From assembly GCA_031256435.1 (NCBI GenBank), contig JAIRQO010000070.1:1-63745 (forward strand): DNA of 63,745 nucleotides. Direction: 5' to 3'. Shown here piece after piece: positions 18,625 through 27,412 of the stretch (position 1 is the stretch's first letter; each line of letters begins with the position of its first letter). The translations under genes were made by a program, and so were the position numbers. The notes below the pieces were generated by a model. The model saw only the letters and a list, made by a program, of their open reading frames with translations. It was not told the DNA's origin and did no database searches. The stretch is from Cellulomonadaceae bacterium. GTDB lineage: Bacteria; Actinomycetota; Actinomycetes; Actinomycetales; Cellulomonadaceae.

Positions 18625-19370
18625 AGGGGGAGTTCCCAGGCGCGCGCCCCGCCTGCCAGCGCGGCAGCGTTAGGCACGATGGTGACATCAGGAGCCATGC
18701 GGGCTCGGATGGACGGCGTGATCCAGGCGGCGTTGCCACCTCCCAAGTAGAGGCGATCCCACCAGAACACAGGCCGAAGCCAATCGATCATTTTCAGCAC
18801 GCGCCGGGACCACATGGAGTTCCCCAGGCGCCTGCGCTCCACCTCGCCGATGTACTTGTCATACGTGAGGTCTCCGCGAATATGCGCATGGGACAACTCC
18901 AGGTGCGGCGCCAGGCGCCCGTTGTCAAACCACGCGGTTCCCAAGCCCGTCCCCAGGGTGGCCACCAGTTCTAGGCCGTTGCCGGACACCAAGCCAGCAC
19001 CGTGCACTTCGGCGTCGTTCAGCACAATGGCAGGGATCCCGAGCCTCTCAGCCACAGCCTCGCGCATCGCGAATCCGGACCACGAGTGCAGTAACTCGGG
19101 GACCACTTTGGTGCGCGGTCCAGACCGGGTGATGTAGTGCGGCGTGTAGACCACCACGCCGTGGCGGATCATCCCGGGCATCCCCACCGTGACGCGCTCG
19201 GCGGGTGGCAGCATGGCTGCAATCTCCGCAATGACCTCAATGAGACGTCCGGGTGGGAGGGGATAGGGGGTGGGCACACGCATGGCTTTGCCGGCGGGAG
19301 TGCCATCAGGGTGGACCACGTTGGCCTTGATTCCCCCACCGCCACAGTCAACCGCAAGCGTCAGCGTCAT
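18609..19370 (-). CDS. ppgK: ROK-family kinase, probable polyphosphate glucokinase
   Basis: 253 residues from ATG 19370. LAVDCGGGGIKANVV is the N-terminal phosphate loop, LVATLGTGLGTAWFDNG is the central glycine motif and LYLGGGNA is near the C-terminus, as in actinobacterial polyphosphate/ATP glucokinases. It would phosphorylate glucose, possibly with polyphosphate as donor; the donor cannot be read from sequence. The second Gly of the usual DIGGTGIK motif context is altered to DCGGGGIK. Its 3' end lies in an 18-base tandem repeat, so the C-terminal residues derive from that repeat. Confidence 0.75.
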   Translation of the reverse strand: MTLTLAVDCGGGGIKANVVHPDGTPAGKAMRVPTPYPLPPGRLIEVIAEIAAMLPPAERVTVGMPGMIRHGVVVYTPHYITRSGPRTKVVPELLHSWSGFAMREAVAERLGIPAIVLNDAEVHGAGLVSGNGLELVATLGTGLGTAWFDNGRLAPHLELSHAHIRGDLTYDKYIGEVERRRLGNSMWSRRVLKMIDWLRPVFWWDRLYLGGGNAAWITPSIRARMAPDVTIVPNAAALAGGARAWELPLETWG

Positions 19371-19463
19371 GCCTCTACTATGCGCCACCGCGCCCGGTTT
19401 GTGAGGCTGAACAGCGCTGACGTGCCGCAGATTCTCATTATGGGGATCGGCTGTTCGCCTGTG

Positions 19464-20360
19464 TCAGTCGCCGATTTCCTTGGCCGACCGCCGGGCACGG
19501 ATGGCCTGCGCGCGCTTCCCCACCTCGGCATCGGGAGGATATGTCACGCGCTCCAGGGTCAACCCGTGCGCTGGGGCCACAGCAGCCGCCTGGGAGCGAT
19601 CCCGCCCGGCGAGCACGTCAGCCATCCATGCCGGGGGCTTCTTCCCCTCGCCCACGGCAATGGCGGAACCCACCAGTGACCGCACCAGCGAGTGACAAAA
19701 GGCGTCCGCCGCTACGGTGGCCGTGACGATTCCTGCGTCTTCGCCGTGGGAAATACGCTCCCAGGACAACTCCTGCAACTCGCGAATGGTGGTGGCACCT
19801 TCACGCGGGCGGCAGTAGGCAGCGAAGTCATGCAAGCCAAGCAGCGGCGCGGCAGCCTCGTTCATCGCCGCCACATCAAGGGGACGCCGGTTCCACAAGG
19901 TGAAGCGGCGGGTCAGTGGGTTCCGCGCCGCAGGATCGTCGGAAATTCGGTACCGATACAGCCGCCGCAGCGCACTGAATCGGGCGTCAAATCCGTCAGG
20001 CGCTCGGGAAGCATTCCTTACGACGATATCTGTGGGTAACACTCCCGCCAGCCGTGTGACCAGCGCCTCGGCCGGGACGCGGGGGGATCGTCCTGGGATT
20101 CGTTCCCACAATATCGCAGGGATATCTACGTGGCATACTTGGCCCCGGGCATGCACGCCGGCGTCTGTCCGCCCGGCCACGGTGACCGGCGTTGAAACGC
20201 GCAGAATCCGTTCTAGGCCCTCTTCAAGGAACCCCTGAACGGTGCGTAATCCGGGTTGCCGCGCCCACCCCGCAAACTCCGTCCCGTCATACGCCAGGTC
20301 CAACCGGATGCGGACACACCCCTCAAGAGAATTCACCGTCACCCCACTATTGTGACGCAC
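19464..20360 (-). CDS. truA: tRNA pseudouridine synthase A
   Basis: About 298 residues. IRLDLAYDGTEFAGWARQP is the N-terminal motif and VTVAGRTDAGVHARGQVCH holds the catalytic aspartate. It converts U38-U40 in the anticodon arm to pseudouridine. Start uncertain: GTG 20360, or the in-frame GTGs at 20342 and 20336, which give a more typical N-terminus. In many actinobacteria truA follows rplQ; here the order is kept with the kinase in between, and both are on the opposite strand. Confidence 0.92.
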   Translation of the reverse strand: MRHNSGVTVNSLEGCVRIRLDLAYDGTEFAGWARQPGLRTVQGFLEEGLERILRVSTPVTVAGRTDAGVHARGQVCHVDIPAILWERIPGRSPRVPAEALVTRLAGVLPTDIVVRNASRAPDGFDARFSALRRLYRYRISDDPAARNPLTRRFTLWNRRPLDVAAMNEAAAPLLGLHDFAAYCRPREGATTIRELQELSWERISHGEDAGIVTATVAADAFCHSLVRSLVGSAIAVGEGKKPPAWMADVLAGRDRSQAAAVAPAHGLTLERVTYPPDAEVGKRAQAIRARRSAKEIGD

Positions 20361-20373
20361 GCGGGCGTGAAAG

Positions 20374-20438
20374 TGCGCGGATAAGGATTCGAACCTTCGA
20401 CCTCTTGCTCCTTCAGGCTTGCGCTCTATCCACTCTCA
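20374..20438 (-). pseudogene. Decayed tRNA-Arg copy 1
   Basis: The T-arm half is identical to the tRNA-Arg at 20666 (GGATTCGAACCTTCGACCTC on the plus strand). The anticodon loop and stem are destroyed (CTTCAGG replaces CGGAGG) and the acceptor cannot pair. It is followed at once by an R3 palindrome. Confidence 0.65.
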
Positions 20439-20483
20439 CCCCACAAAGTTCTCCGCTGCGCTCCGATACTTTGCGGGGACCCC
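20439..20483. repeat. R3 palindromic repeat between tRNA copies
   Basis: CCCCACAAAGT on the left, ATACTTTGCGGGG on the right, with CTCCGCTGCGCTCCG between. The same family occurs at 55925-55971. Confidence 0.6.
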
Positions 20484-20503
20484 GAGGGCTCCGGGCGTGA
20501 AAG

Positions 20504-20576
20504 TGCGCGGATAAGGATTCGAACCTTCGACCTCTTGCTCCGGAGGCAAGCGCTCTATCCACTGAGCTACACCCGA
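20504..20576 (-). pseudogene. Decayed tRNA-Arg copy 2
   Basis: The D, anticodon (CCG) and T arms match the functional gene, but the two acceptor strands read TCGGGTG and TCCGCGC and do not pair. It is therefore unlikely to give a mature tRNA. It carries the same CGGGCGTGAAAGTGCGC flank as the other copies. Confidence 0.65.
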
Positions 20577-20665
20577 TTGAGGTGAGTGCCTGAGAATTCT
20601 CGCATTCTCGTGGCTGAACCGATTGAGGGTGTTGACGAGCGAAGCGAGGAGCACGGGCGTGAAAG

Positions 20666-20738
20666 TGCGCCCGAAAGGATTCGAACCTTCGACCTCTTGC
20701 TCCGGAGGCAAGCGCTCTATCCACTGAGCTACGGGCGC
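20666..20738 (-). tRNA. tRNA-Arg(CCG)
   Basis: 73 bases on the minus strand. Acceptor GCGCCCG pairs fully with CGGGCGC; D arm GCTC/GAGC; anticodon arm CTTGC-CTCCGGA-GCAAG with anticodon CCG (reads CGG); T arm GAAGG-TTCGAAT-CCTTT; discriminator A. CCA is not encoded. It is divergent from argS, whose product charges it. Confidence 0.9.
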
Positions 20739-20821
20739 GTGTTGCCCTTGTAAGCGCAACAAACCGTAGGTTACCAGCCGAACAGCGCTTTCATATCACA
20801 GGGGCACATTACAATCGCCGC

Positions 20822-22522
20822 GTGACTCCAGAAGAACTCTCCGGCTCCATCGGCACCGCGTTGCGGGAGGCCATTGCCAGTGGCGATCTTGCGCTTGACC
20901 CTGCCAACATCCCTGACCCCGTCAAGGTGGAGCGCCCACGTCAGCGCGAGCATGGGGACTGGGCCACCAACATTGCCATGCAACTCGCCAAGAAGGCGGG
21001 GACCAACCCGCGCGCACTGGCCGCCCTGATCCAAGCGCGTTTGCAAGCCACCCCTGGCATTGCCGCCGTGGACATCGCAGGGCCCGGCTTCCTCAACATC
21101 ACGCTGGATGCCGCCGCTGCGGGGGAACTGGCGCGCACCATCGTCGAAGCAGGTTCGGCATACGGACATGGCACCTCCGAAGCCGGCAAGAACATCAACC
21201 TGGAGTTTGTGTCCGCCAACCCCACCGGGCCGCTGCACATTGGCGGCGTCCGTTGGGCCGCCGTGGGGGATTCGCTGGCTCGCGTCCTGGAGGCGTCCGG
21301 GGCCACCGTCACGCGCGAGTACTACTTCAACGATCACGGCTCGCAGATTGACAGGTTTGCCAACTCCCTCCTTGCCGCTGCCCAGGGGCTCCCAGCCCCG
21401 GAGGACGGGTACGGCGGCGAATACATCGCCGAGATCGCCCAGGCTGTCCGCGATCAGGCCACTGCCGCGGGTGAGGCTGATCCGCTCACTCTGCCTGACG
21501 ACGATGCACGTGAGGCCTTCCGCGCCAGGGGCGTGGAGATGATGTTTGCTGAGGTCAAGCGCAGCCTGGAGGACTTTGGCGTCCACTTTGACGTGTACTT
21601 CCATGAGGACTCGGTCCACACCTCCGGTGCGGTGGATCGCGCACTGGACCGTCTGCGCGCTGCCGGTCACATTTTCGAGTCCGAGGGTGCCACATGGATT
21701 CGCACTACGGAGTTTGGTGATGACAAGGACAGGGTGGTCATCAAATCTGATGGCGGCACGGCGTATTTTGCCGGAGATGTGGCCTACTACCTGGACAAGC
21801 GCGAGCGTGGAGCGGATGAGGTCATCATCATGCTCGGCGCGGACCATCACGGATACATCGGGCGGATGATGGCTATGTGTGCCGCGTTTGGAGACACCCC
21901 CGGCACCAACCTACAAATCCTCATCGGTCAGTTGGTGTACCTGGTCAAGGGCGGGCAACCGGTGAAGATGTCCAAACGTGCCGGAAACGTGGTGTCCATT
22001 GGTGACTTAGTGGACGCAGTGGGTGTGGATGCAGCACGGTACTCGTTGGCTCGGTTTGCCGCAGATTCCACTATTGATCTGGATTTGGACCTCTTGGCAT
22101 CGCAGAAGAACGAGAACCCAGTGTTCTATGTGCAATATGCGCATTCGCGTACCTGCGCAGTGGACCGCAACGCGGCCGAGCGCGGTGTGCGGCGTGAGGA
22201 TGGGTTTGATCCGTCGCTGTTGGACCACGAGACGGAGGCCGCGTTGCTGGGACGCCTGACCGAGTTCCCGAGTGTGGTGGCCAAGGCGGCATCGTTGCGT
22301 GAACCCCACCGTGTAGCCCGCTATTGCGAGGCGCTCGCTGGAGATTTCCACAGTTGGTACCAGGCCAAGGACGCTGATGGCAAACAGCGCCGAACCCTGC
22401 CGTATCCTGATGAACCTGTGACTGACACCCACCGCACCCGCCTGTGGCTCAATGACGCCGTGCGCGTCACCTTGGCTAATGGCCTCACCATGCTCGGCGT
22501 TTCCGCGCCGGAAAGGATGTAA
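20822..22522 (+). CDS. argS: Arginyl-tRNA synthetase
   Basis: 566 residues, class I synthetase. N-terminal Add1 domain (about residues 1-90), the HIGH-like motif within [18 protein letters not shown] near residue 134, [10 protein letters not shown] near residue 382, and a C-terminal DALR anticodon-binding domain ending [18 protein letters not shown]. The GTG start at 20822 lies 84 bases from the tRNA-Arg it would charge. lysA follows three bases later, the classical actinobacterial argS-lysA pair, in which expression in Corynebacterium responds to arginine and lysine. Confidence 0.96.
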   Translation: MTPEELSGSIGTALREAIASGDLALDPANIPDPVKVERPRQREHGDWATNIAMQLAKKAGTNPRALAALIQARLQATPGIAAVDIAGPGFLNITLDAAAAGELARTIVEAGSAYGHGTSEAGKNINLEFVSANPTGPLHIGGVRWAAVGDSLARVLEASGATVTREYYFNDHGSQIDRFANSLLAAAQGLPAPEDGYGGEYIAEIAQAVRDQATAAGEADPLTLPDDDAREAFRARGVEMMFAEVKRSLEDFGVHFDVYFHEDSVHTSGAVDRALDRLRAAGHIFESEGATWIRTTEFGDDKDRVVIKSDGGTAYFAGDVAYYLDKRERGADEVIIMLGADHHGYIGRMMAMCAAFGDTPGTNLQILIGQLVYLVKGGQPVKMSKRAGNVVSIGDLVDAVGVDAARYSLARFAADSTIDLDLDLLASQKNENPVFYVQYAHSRTCAVDRNAAERGVRREDGFDPSLLDHETEAALLGRLTEFPSVVAKAASLREPHRVARYCEALAGDFHSWYQAKDADGKQRRTLPYPDEPVTDTHRTRLWLNDAVRVTLANGLTMLGVSAPERM

Positions 22523-22525
22523 CCC

Positions 22526-24082
22526 ATGGTTGACCAGAATTCCTCATTCAGTCATTCTGCGGGCCCCGATGGGGCATCGCAGAATCTCCCTACGCCAGCG
22601 GGCCTGCCGGAAACTCCGGCGGTTGAGCCAGGCACCGCAGGTGCCGACGGCGCCGTCCTGAGCCTGACGAAGGGTCGAAACCCCGGTACCCCACTTGGGC
22701 TTCCCTGGCCCGCCTCCGCTGCTCGTGGCCAGGACGGAGCCATTCGCCTCGGCGGAGTGTCCGTGGTGGACATTGCCGCCGCTCACGGGACTCCCGCGTA
22801 CGTCATGGATGAATCCGAGTTCCGTACTCGTGCCCGCTCCTTCAGGAGTATCGTCGAACATGCTATGGCGGGCATCGGCGCAGAAGCACGCGTGTACTAC
22901 GCCGGGAAGGCGCTGCTCACCAAGGCGGTGGCTACCTGGGCGGCCAGCGAGGGCTTGGGGATTGATTGTTCCACCGAGGGTGAACTCGCCGTGGCGCTCG
23001 CGGCCGGGATTCCCGGACCCAAGATTGGGCTGCACGGGAACAACAAGTCCGATGCGGAAATCGCCACGGCGCTGGATCACGGCATTGGCCACATCATCAT
23101 TGATTCCCTGGAAGAGATTGAACGTATTGCCGCTGCTGCTGAAGCACGCGGCATGAAAGCGCCCGTGATGGTGCGCGCTGTGACCGGGGTCCATGCCGGA
23201 GGTCACGAGTACATTTCCACCGGGCACCAGGACCAGAAGTTCGGCCTCTCCATGGAGCGCCGGGCTGGATCATCCACCAGTCCTGCCATGTCCGCACTGT
23301 GCCAGGCCGCTGAGGACGAGCGCCTGAATCTTCTAGGGATCCACTCGCACATTGGATCGCAGATTCTGGGCGCGGAAGGGTTTGAGGAGTCGGCACATGC
23401 GGTCATGGGATTGCGCGCCGGGTTACTCGCCCGCACCGGGTATGAGGTTCCCGAGGTGAACCTCGGCGGGGGATACGGCATTGCCTACCTGCCAGGCGAT
23501 GAACCGCTGGACCTGGAAGCCGCCGCCCAGAGCCTGGCAACCGCCATCAAGTTCTCCTGCGACGCCTTCAAGATCTCCGTGCCGCGCATCGCGTTTGAGC
23601 CAGGCCGCAGCATTGCCGGTCCTGCCGGACTCACCCTCTATACCGTGGGCGCCATCAAAGACATCGTGCTGCCCGATGCCTCCGTAGAGGCAGACAAGGC
23701 GACGGCACGTGCCACCCCACCCACGCGTAGGTATATCTCCATTGATGGCGGAATGAGTGACAACCTCCGGCCAGCACTCTACGGAGCGCGATACCACGCC
23801 GAACTCGCTAACCGCGTGTCCAACGCCCCGCTTCAGCTGAGCCGGATCGTCGGGAAGCATTGTGAGAGTGGGGACATTGTGGTGCAGGAGATCATGCTGC
23901 CCTCGGATGTGCGTCGCGGAGACATCATTGCCACGCCCGCCACCGGTGCCTATGGCCGCTCCATGGCCAATAACTACAACCAGATGCCTCGGCCGCCCGT
24001 GGTTGCCGTTGCTGACGGTGCATCACGCGTCATCCTGAGGCGAGAGACCGTGGCGGACCTCCTGGCACTGGACGAGGGATAG
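22526..24082 (+). CDS. lysA: Diaminopimelate decarboxylase with repeat-derived N-terminal extension
   Basis: 518 residues; the conserved enzyme starts near residue 67 (ARGQDGAIRLGGVSV). PLP lysine is K128 in VYYAGKALLTKA; GGGYGIAY near residue 314 binds the phosphate. It makes L-lysine from meso-diaminopimelate. The first 66 residues are extra: residues 9-22 come from an R2 palindrome (SHSAGPDGASQN) and residues 31-54 from an R1 palindrome (VEPGTAGADGAV...KGRNPG). The ATG 22526 has a GGAAAGGA site, so the extension appears translated; an internal start cannot be excluded. Confidence 0.94.
   Translation: MVDQNSSFSHSAGPDGASQNLPTPAGLPETPAVEPGTAGADGAVLSLTKGRNPGTPLGLPWPASAARGQDGAIRLGGVSVVDIAAAHGTPAYVMDESEFRTRARSFRSIVEHAMAGIGAEARVYYAGKALLTKAVATWAASEGLGIDCSTEGELAVALAAGIPGPKIGLHGNNKSDAEIATALDHGIGHIIIDSLEEIERIAAAAEARGMKAPVMVRAVTGVHAGGHEYISTGHQDQKFGLSMERRAGSSTSPAMSALCQAAEDERLNLLGIHSHIGSQILGAEGFEESAHAVMGLRAGLLARTGYEVPEVNLGGGYGIAYLPGDEPLDLEAAAQSLATAIKFSCDAFKISVPRIAFEPGRSIAGPAGLTLYTVGAIKDIVLPDASVEADKATARATPPTRRYISIDGGMSDNLRPALYGARYHAELANRVSNAPLQLSRIVGKHCESGDIVVQEIMLPSDVRRGDIIATPATGAYGRSMANNYNQMPRPPVVAVADGASRVILRRETVADLLALDEG
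22551..22590 (+). repeat. R2 palindrome inside lysA
   Basis: GTCATTCTGC at the left and GCAGAATCTC at the right, with GGCCCC/GGGGC in the centre; translated in frame in LysA. Confidence 0.65.
22616..22686 (+). repeat. R1 palindromic repeat inside lysA
   Basis: CCGGCGGTTGAGCCAGG at the left, GGGTCGAAACCCCGG at the right, with a GGCACC/GGTGCC stem and an extra internal piece (CCTGAGCCTGACGAAGG), so it is longer than other copies. Confidence 0.7.
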
Positions 24083-24248
24083 CAACCATCACCCGCAGCC
24101 ACGCCCGCAGCCGCGGCAGTAGCCGCACTCACGGTGCGTAAGGCAATGCGGGCTGAGCCGTGAACCTGCAAAACCGCCAAATCGCCGGGCGCTGCTCCAT
24201 GCACCACCGCTGAATCAGCGGGGTGCCTCGGCACGCTAGGATACGCGC

Positions 24249-26222
24249 ATGGCTCATTTGCTCGGCGCGGACGGCATTAGCCTTGCGCTGCCCAACCGCG
24301 TGCTGCTCGATTCCGTCACGCTCGGGCTCGACGATGGTGACCGCGTAGGCGTGGTGGGTCCCAATGGTGCAGGGAAAACAACGCTCATCCGCCTCCTCGC
24401 CTCCCACGCCACCCCGGATTCCGGGCGCGTAACTCGCCTTGGCGGCACCACCATGGGCATTCTCTCCCAATCGGATGCTCTCGATGACCCTGGCGTCACC
24501 GTCCTGGATGTGGTCCACGGGTCTGCCGAGCACTTTGAGTGGGCTTCAGATGCCCGCATTCGCGCGATCCATCAGGGTCTCCTTGCCGACCTCAACCCGG
24601 AGCAGGAAGCCCGTTCCCTGTCTGGCGGGCAGCGCCGCCGGGTGGCGCTCGCAGCGCTCCTGGTCCAAGACCCGGACATCCTATTCCTGGATGAACCCAC
24701 CAACCATTTGGACGTGGAAGGCGTGGACTGGCTGGCCCGGCACCTGAATGCGCGCTACGGACGCGCAGGACAGCAGGGCGCCCTGGTAGTGGTCACCCAC
24801 GATCGCTGGTTCCTGGATGCCGTGTGTTCCCGCATGTGGGAAGTGGTAGGGGATGGGCGCGTGGACGCCTACGAGGGCGGATACGCCGCGTATGTCCTCG
24901 CCCGCGCCGAGCGAGACCGGCGAGCCTCCGTAGCCGCCACCAAACGCAACAACCTTTTACGCAAAGAGTTAGCGTGGTTGCGCCGCGGCGCCCCGGCCCG
25001 CACCTCCAAGCCGCGTTTCCGCCTCGATGCAGCCTCGGCGCTCATTGAGGACGTCCCGCCGCCGCGTGACTCGGTGGAACTCACACGCTTGGCCACCAAA
25101 CGCCTGGGCAAGGATGTTCTGGACCTGGAGAACGTCACGGCGGCATATCCCGGCACCACGCTCCTGAAGGACGTGACCTGGCGGCTCGGCCCGGGGGACC
25201 GGTACGGCATAGTGGGGGTCAACGGAGCGGGAAAAACCACGCTGCTGGCACTCCTGGCCGGACGCCGCGCCCCGGAGAGTGGACGCATCAAGCGCGGGAA
25301 AACCGTGGCCGTAGCGGAACTGAGGCAGGACGTGGGTGAACTCAGCGAGGTGGGTCACCTCACTCCCGTGCAGGTGGTGGAGCGTGAACGCGGCGTGGTG
25401 CGCGTGGGCACGGACGGACCCAAGTGGGCGTCCCGCACCAGCACGGGGCAGAAGGCTGGCGTGGAACTCACGGCCGGGCAACTCACGGAGCGTTTGGGGT
25501 TCAACCGGGAGCGCGCCCACACCCCGGTCAAGGACTTGTCCGGAGGGGAGCGCCGCCGCCTCGCACTGCTTCGGATTCTCATTGCCGAGCCGAATGTGCT
25601 CCTGCTCGATGAGCCCACCAATGACCTGGACACGGACACGCTCGCCGCGGTGGAGGATTTGCTCGACTCCTGGTCCGGCTGCCTCGTCGTCGTATCCCAT
25701 GATCGATATCTGCTGGAGCGCGTGTGTGACCGGCAATGGGCCATGTACGGCGATGGGACGCTGGTGGATCTGCCTGGTGGGGTGGAGGAGTATCTTGATG
25801 TTCGACGACGCCTGGCCGGCAGTTCCGGGTCCGCCAGCGATGCGCGAGGTCAGGTTTCCGGGGCTGGATTGCGGCCTGGGGTAGCGGGATTGACCGGTGG
25901 CCGAACGCAGGGCACGGCAACAAGCGCAGCGCAATACACGGCGCCGAACGGAGCGCAGAACGCAGCGAAGCCCGAAACGCCAACCGCCCCAGCCCCCTCC
26001 GCCGCCACGAGGCGCCAAGCGCGCAAGGACCTTCAGCGGATCGAGCGGCAACTCGCCCGCCTCGACGATGAGGAAAGCACATTGCACACTGCCATTGCTG
26101 CCAATCCCACGGATGTGACCGCCGTGACGGAGGCTGATAAGCGTCTGCGCGCACTCGCTGAGGAGCGCGAAGCCCGCGAGATGGAATGGCTGGAGGCCGC
26201 CGAACTCGCCGGTGACGGCTAG
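24249..26222 (+). CDS. ABC-F family ATPase
   Basis: 657 residues, two ABC domains and no membrane segments. First domain: GPNGAGKTTL near residue 37, LSGGQRRRVALA and LFLDEPTNHLD. Second: GVNGAGKTTL near residue 323, LSGGERRRLALLRIL and LLLDEPTNDLD. An interdomain linker rich in Arg and Lys (RNNLLRKELAWLRRGA) is typical of ABC-F proteins, which act on the ribosomal E site. The C-terminal 140 residues are Ala/Thr/Gly rich and end in a coiled coil (RKDLQRIERQLARLDDEES), as in Uup-like factors. Housekeeping translation factor or resistance type cannot be decided here. Confidence 0.92.
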   Translation: MAHLLGADGISLALPNRVLLDSVTLGLDDGDRVGVVGPNGAGKTTLIRLLASHATPDSGRVTRLGGTTMGILSQSDALDDPGVTVLDVVHGSAEHFEWASDARIRAIHQGLLADLNPEQEARSLSGGQRRRVALAALLVQDPDILFLDEPTNHLDVEGVDWLARHLNARYGRAGQQGALVVVTHDRWFLDAVCSRMWEVVGDGRVDAYEGGYAAYVLARAERDRRASVAATKRNNLLRKELAWLRRGAPARTSKPRFRLDAASALIEDVPPPRDSVELTRLATKRLGKDVLDLENVTAAYPGTTLLKDVTWRLGPGDRYGIVGVNGAGKTTLLALLAGRRAPESGRIKRGKTVAVAELRQDVGELSEVGHLTPVQVVERERGVVRVGTDGPKWASRTSTGQKAGVELTAGQLTERLGFNRERAHTPVKDLSGGERRRLALLRILIAEPNVLLLDEPTNDLDTDTLAAVEDLLDSWSGCLVVVSHDRYLLERVCDRQWAMYGDGTLVDLPGGVEEYLDVRRRLAGSSGSASDARGQVSGAGLRPGVAGLTGGRTQGTATSAAQYTAPNGAQNAAKPETPTAPAPSAATRRQARKDLQRIERQLARLDDEESTLHTAIAANPTDVTAVTEADKRLRALAEEREAREMEWLEAAELAGDG

Positions 26223-26345
26223 GGAGCGAGGGGCTCCACCACCCCTGGGATCATCGTTCCGCCAACCCTGGTAACAAGGCTCCGCCGCCGGTGGGAACAG
26301 GGCTTCACCCTGTGGGATGCGGGCGCTCGCGGTAGGGTGAACGGC

Positions 26346-26774
26346 ATGGCTGACCTCAACCCGTACATCTCTTTCAAGAACAATGCCCGCGAAGCCTTGG
26401 ACTTCTACCAGTCCGTGCTGGGCGGCCAGGTCATGTGTATGACCTTCGGTGACCTCGCTGCCCACGGCAACCCCATGGGCACCCCGGAAGCGGACAATGA
26501 CCTGGTGATGCACGGCCAACTCGTCACGGACACGGGCCTGATGATCATGGCCGCTGACACTGGTGACGTCATTGAGCACGTTCCGGCCACGCAGGGCATG
26601 TCCATTGCGCTCACGGGTTCGGGCGAGGACCTGGACTACATCCAGGCCGCCTTTGATGCTATCTCTGCTGAGGCAACTCACGTGTATCCCTTCGAGAAGG
26701 CGCCTTGGGGAGACGTGTACGGGATGTGCGTGGACAAGTTCGGCATCAGTTGGATGTTCAACGTTCACAAGTAA
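26346..26774 (+). CDS. PhnB-like VOC family protein
   Basis: 142 residues from ATG 26346, with TAGGGTGA as the ribosome binding site. NPYISFKNNAREALDFYQSVLGG and the C-terminal APWGDVYGMCVDKFGISWMFNV are the PhnB/glyoxalase-like (VOC) pattern. These small cytosolic proteins are usually of unknown substrate. It is followed by a DUF1697 gene in the same direction. Confidence 0.85.
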   Translation: MADLNPYISFKNNAREALDFYQSVLGGQVMCMTFGDLAAHGNPMGTPEADNDLVMHGQLVTDTGLMIMAADTGDVIEHVPATQGMSIALTGSGEDLDYIQAAFDAISAEATHVYPFEKAPWGDVYGMCVDKFGISWMFNVHK

Positions 26775-26837
26775 CGGGCACAACGAGAGCACCCGCCTGA
26801 GGGCGCCGGCAGAAAACCTGACGAGAGAAAACACCTG

Positions 26838-27362
26838 ATGACCGCGTACGTGGCACTCCTGCGAGCCGTCAACGTGGGCGGCACCGGTAAACTCCCCATG
26901 GCTGATCTGCGCGCCATGTGCGAGTCGCTGGGCTGGGGGAATGTCCGCACGTACATCGCGTCCGGAAACGTGGTCTTCTCCTCCGACGACGATGCCGCGC
27001 AGGTCCGCACGGCGTTGGAGGAGGCGCTTGCACGGTATGCAGGAAAGCCCGTGGGCGTGGTGGTGCGCACCGCAGCCGAGTTGGCTGAGGCACTGGCAGG
27101 GTATCCGTTCACTGAAGTTCAGCGGAACCTCGCTACCATTCACTTTCTGCCCGAACCTCCACCTCCTAACACCGTAGAAGAAACCACCGGGATCTCCCAC
27201 GGCGAACTCGTAGCACTGGGGACTCGCGAGGTGTACCTCTACTTCCCCCAAGGTGCTGGTACCACCCGCCTCAAGCTCCCCAAGCACGTGGCCACCACCG
27301 GCACCGCCCGCAACCTCAACACGGTAGCCAAACTGATTGCCATGTGCGCCGAGGTGGGCTAG
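26838..27362 (+). CDS. DUF1697 family protein
   Basis: 174 residues. TAYVALLRAVNVGGTGKLPMADLR and TYIASGNVVFSS at the N-terminus and KLPKHVATTGTARNLNTVAKL at the C-terminus are the family marks. Function is not known. It lies 63 bases after the VOC gene and may be cotranscribed. Confidence 0.88.
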   Translation: MTAYVALLRAVNVGGTGKLPMADLRAMCESLGWGNVRTYIASGNVVFSSDDDAAQVRTALEEALARYAGKPVGVVVRTAAELAEALAGYPFTEVQRNLATIHFLPEPPPPNTVEETTGISHGELVALGTREVYLYFPQGAGTTRLKLPKHVATTGTARNLNTVAKLIAMCAEVG

Positions 27363-27412
27363 GTCCCGCAGAGACGTTAACGCAATTGCTGGGGTAGGGA
27401 CCTCCTAGCCTC

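Noticed and set aside
20374-20576. Two extra functional tRNA genes
   Set aside because: Acceptor strands do not pair in either, and copy 1 has a broken anticodon arm.
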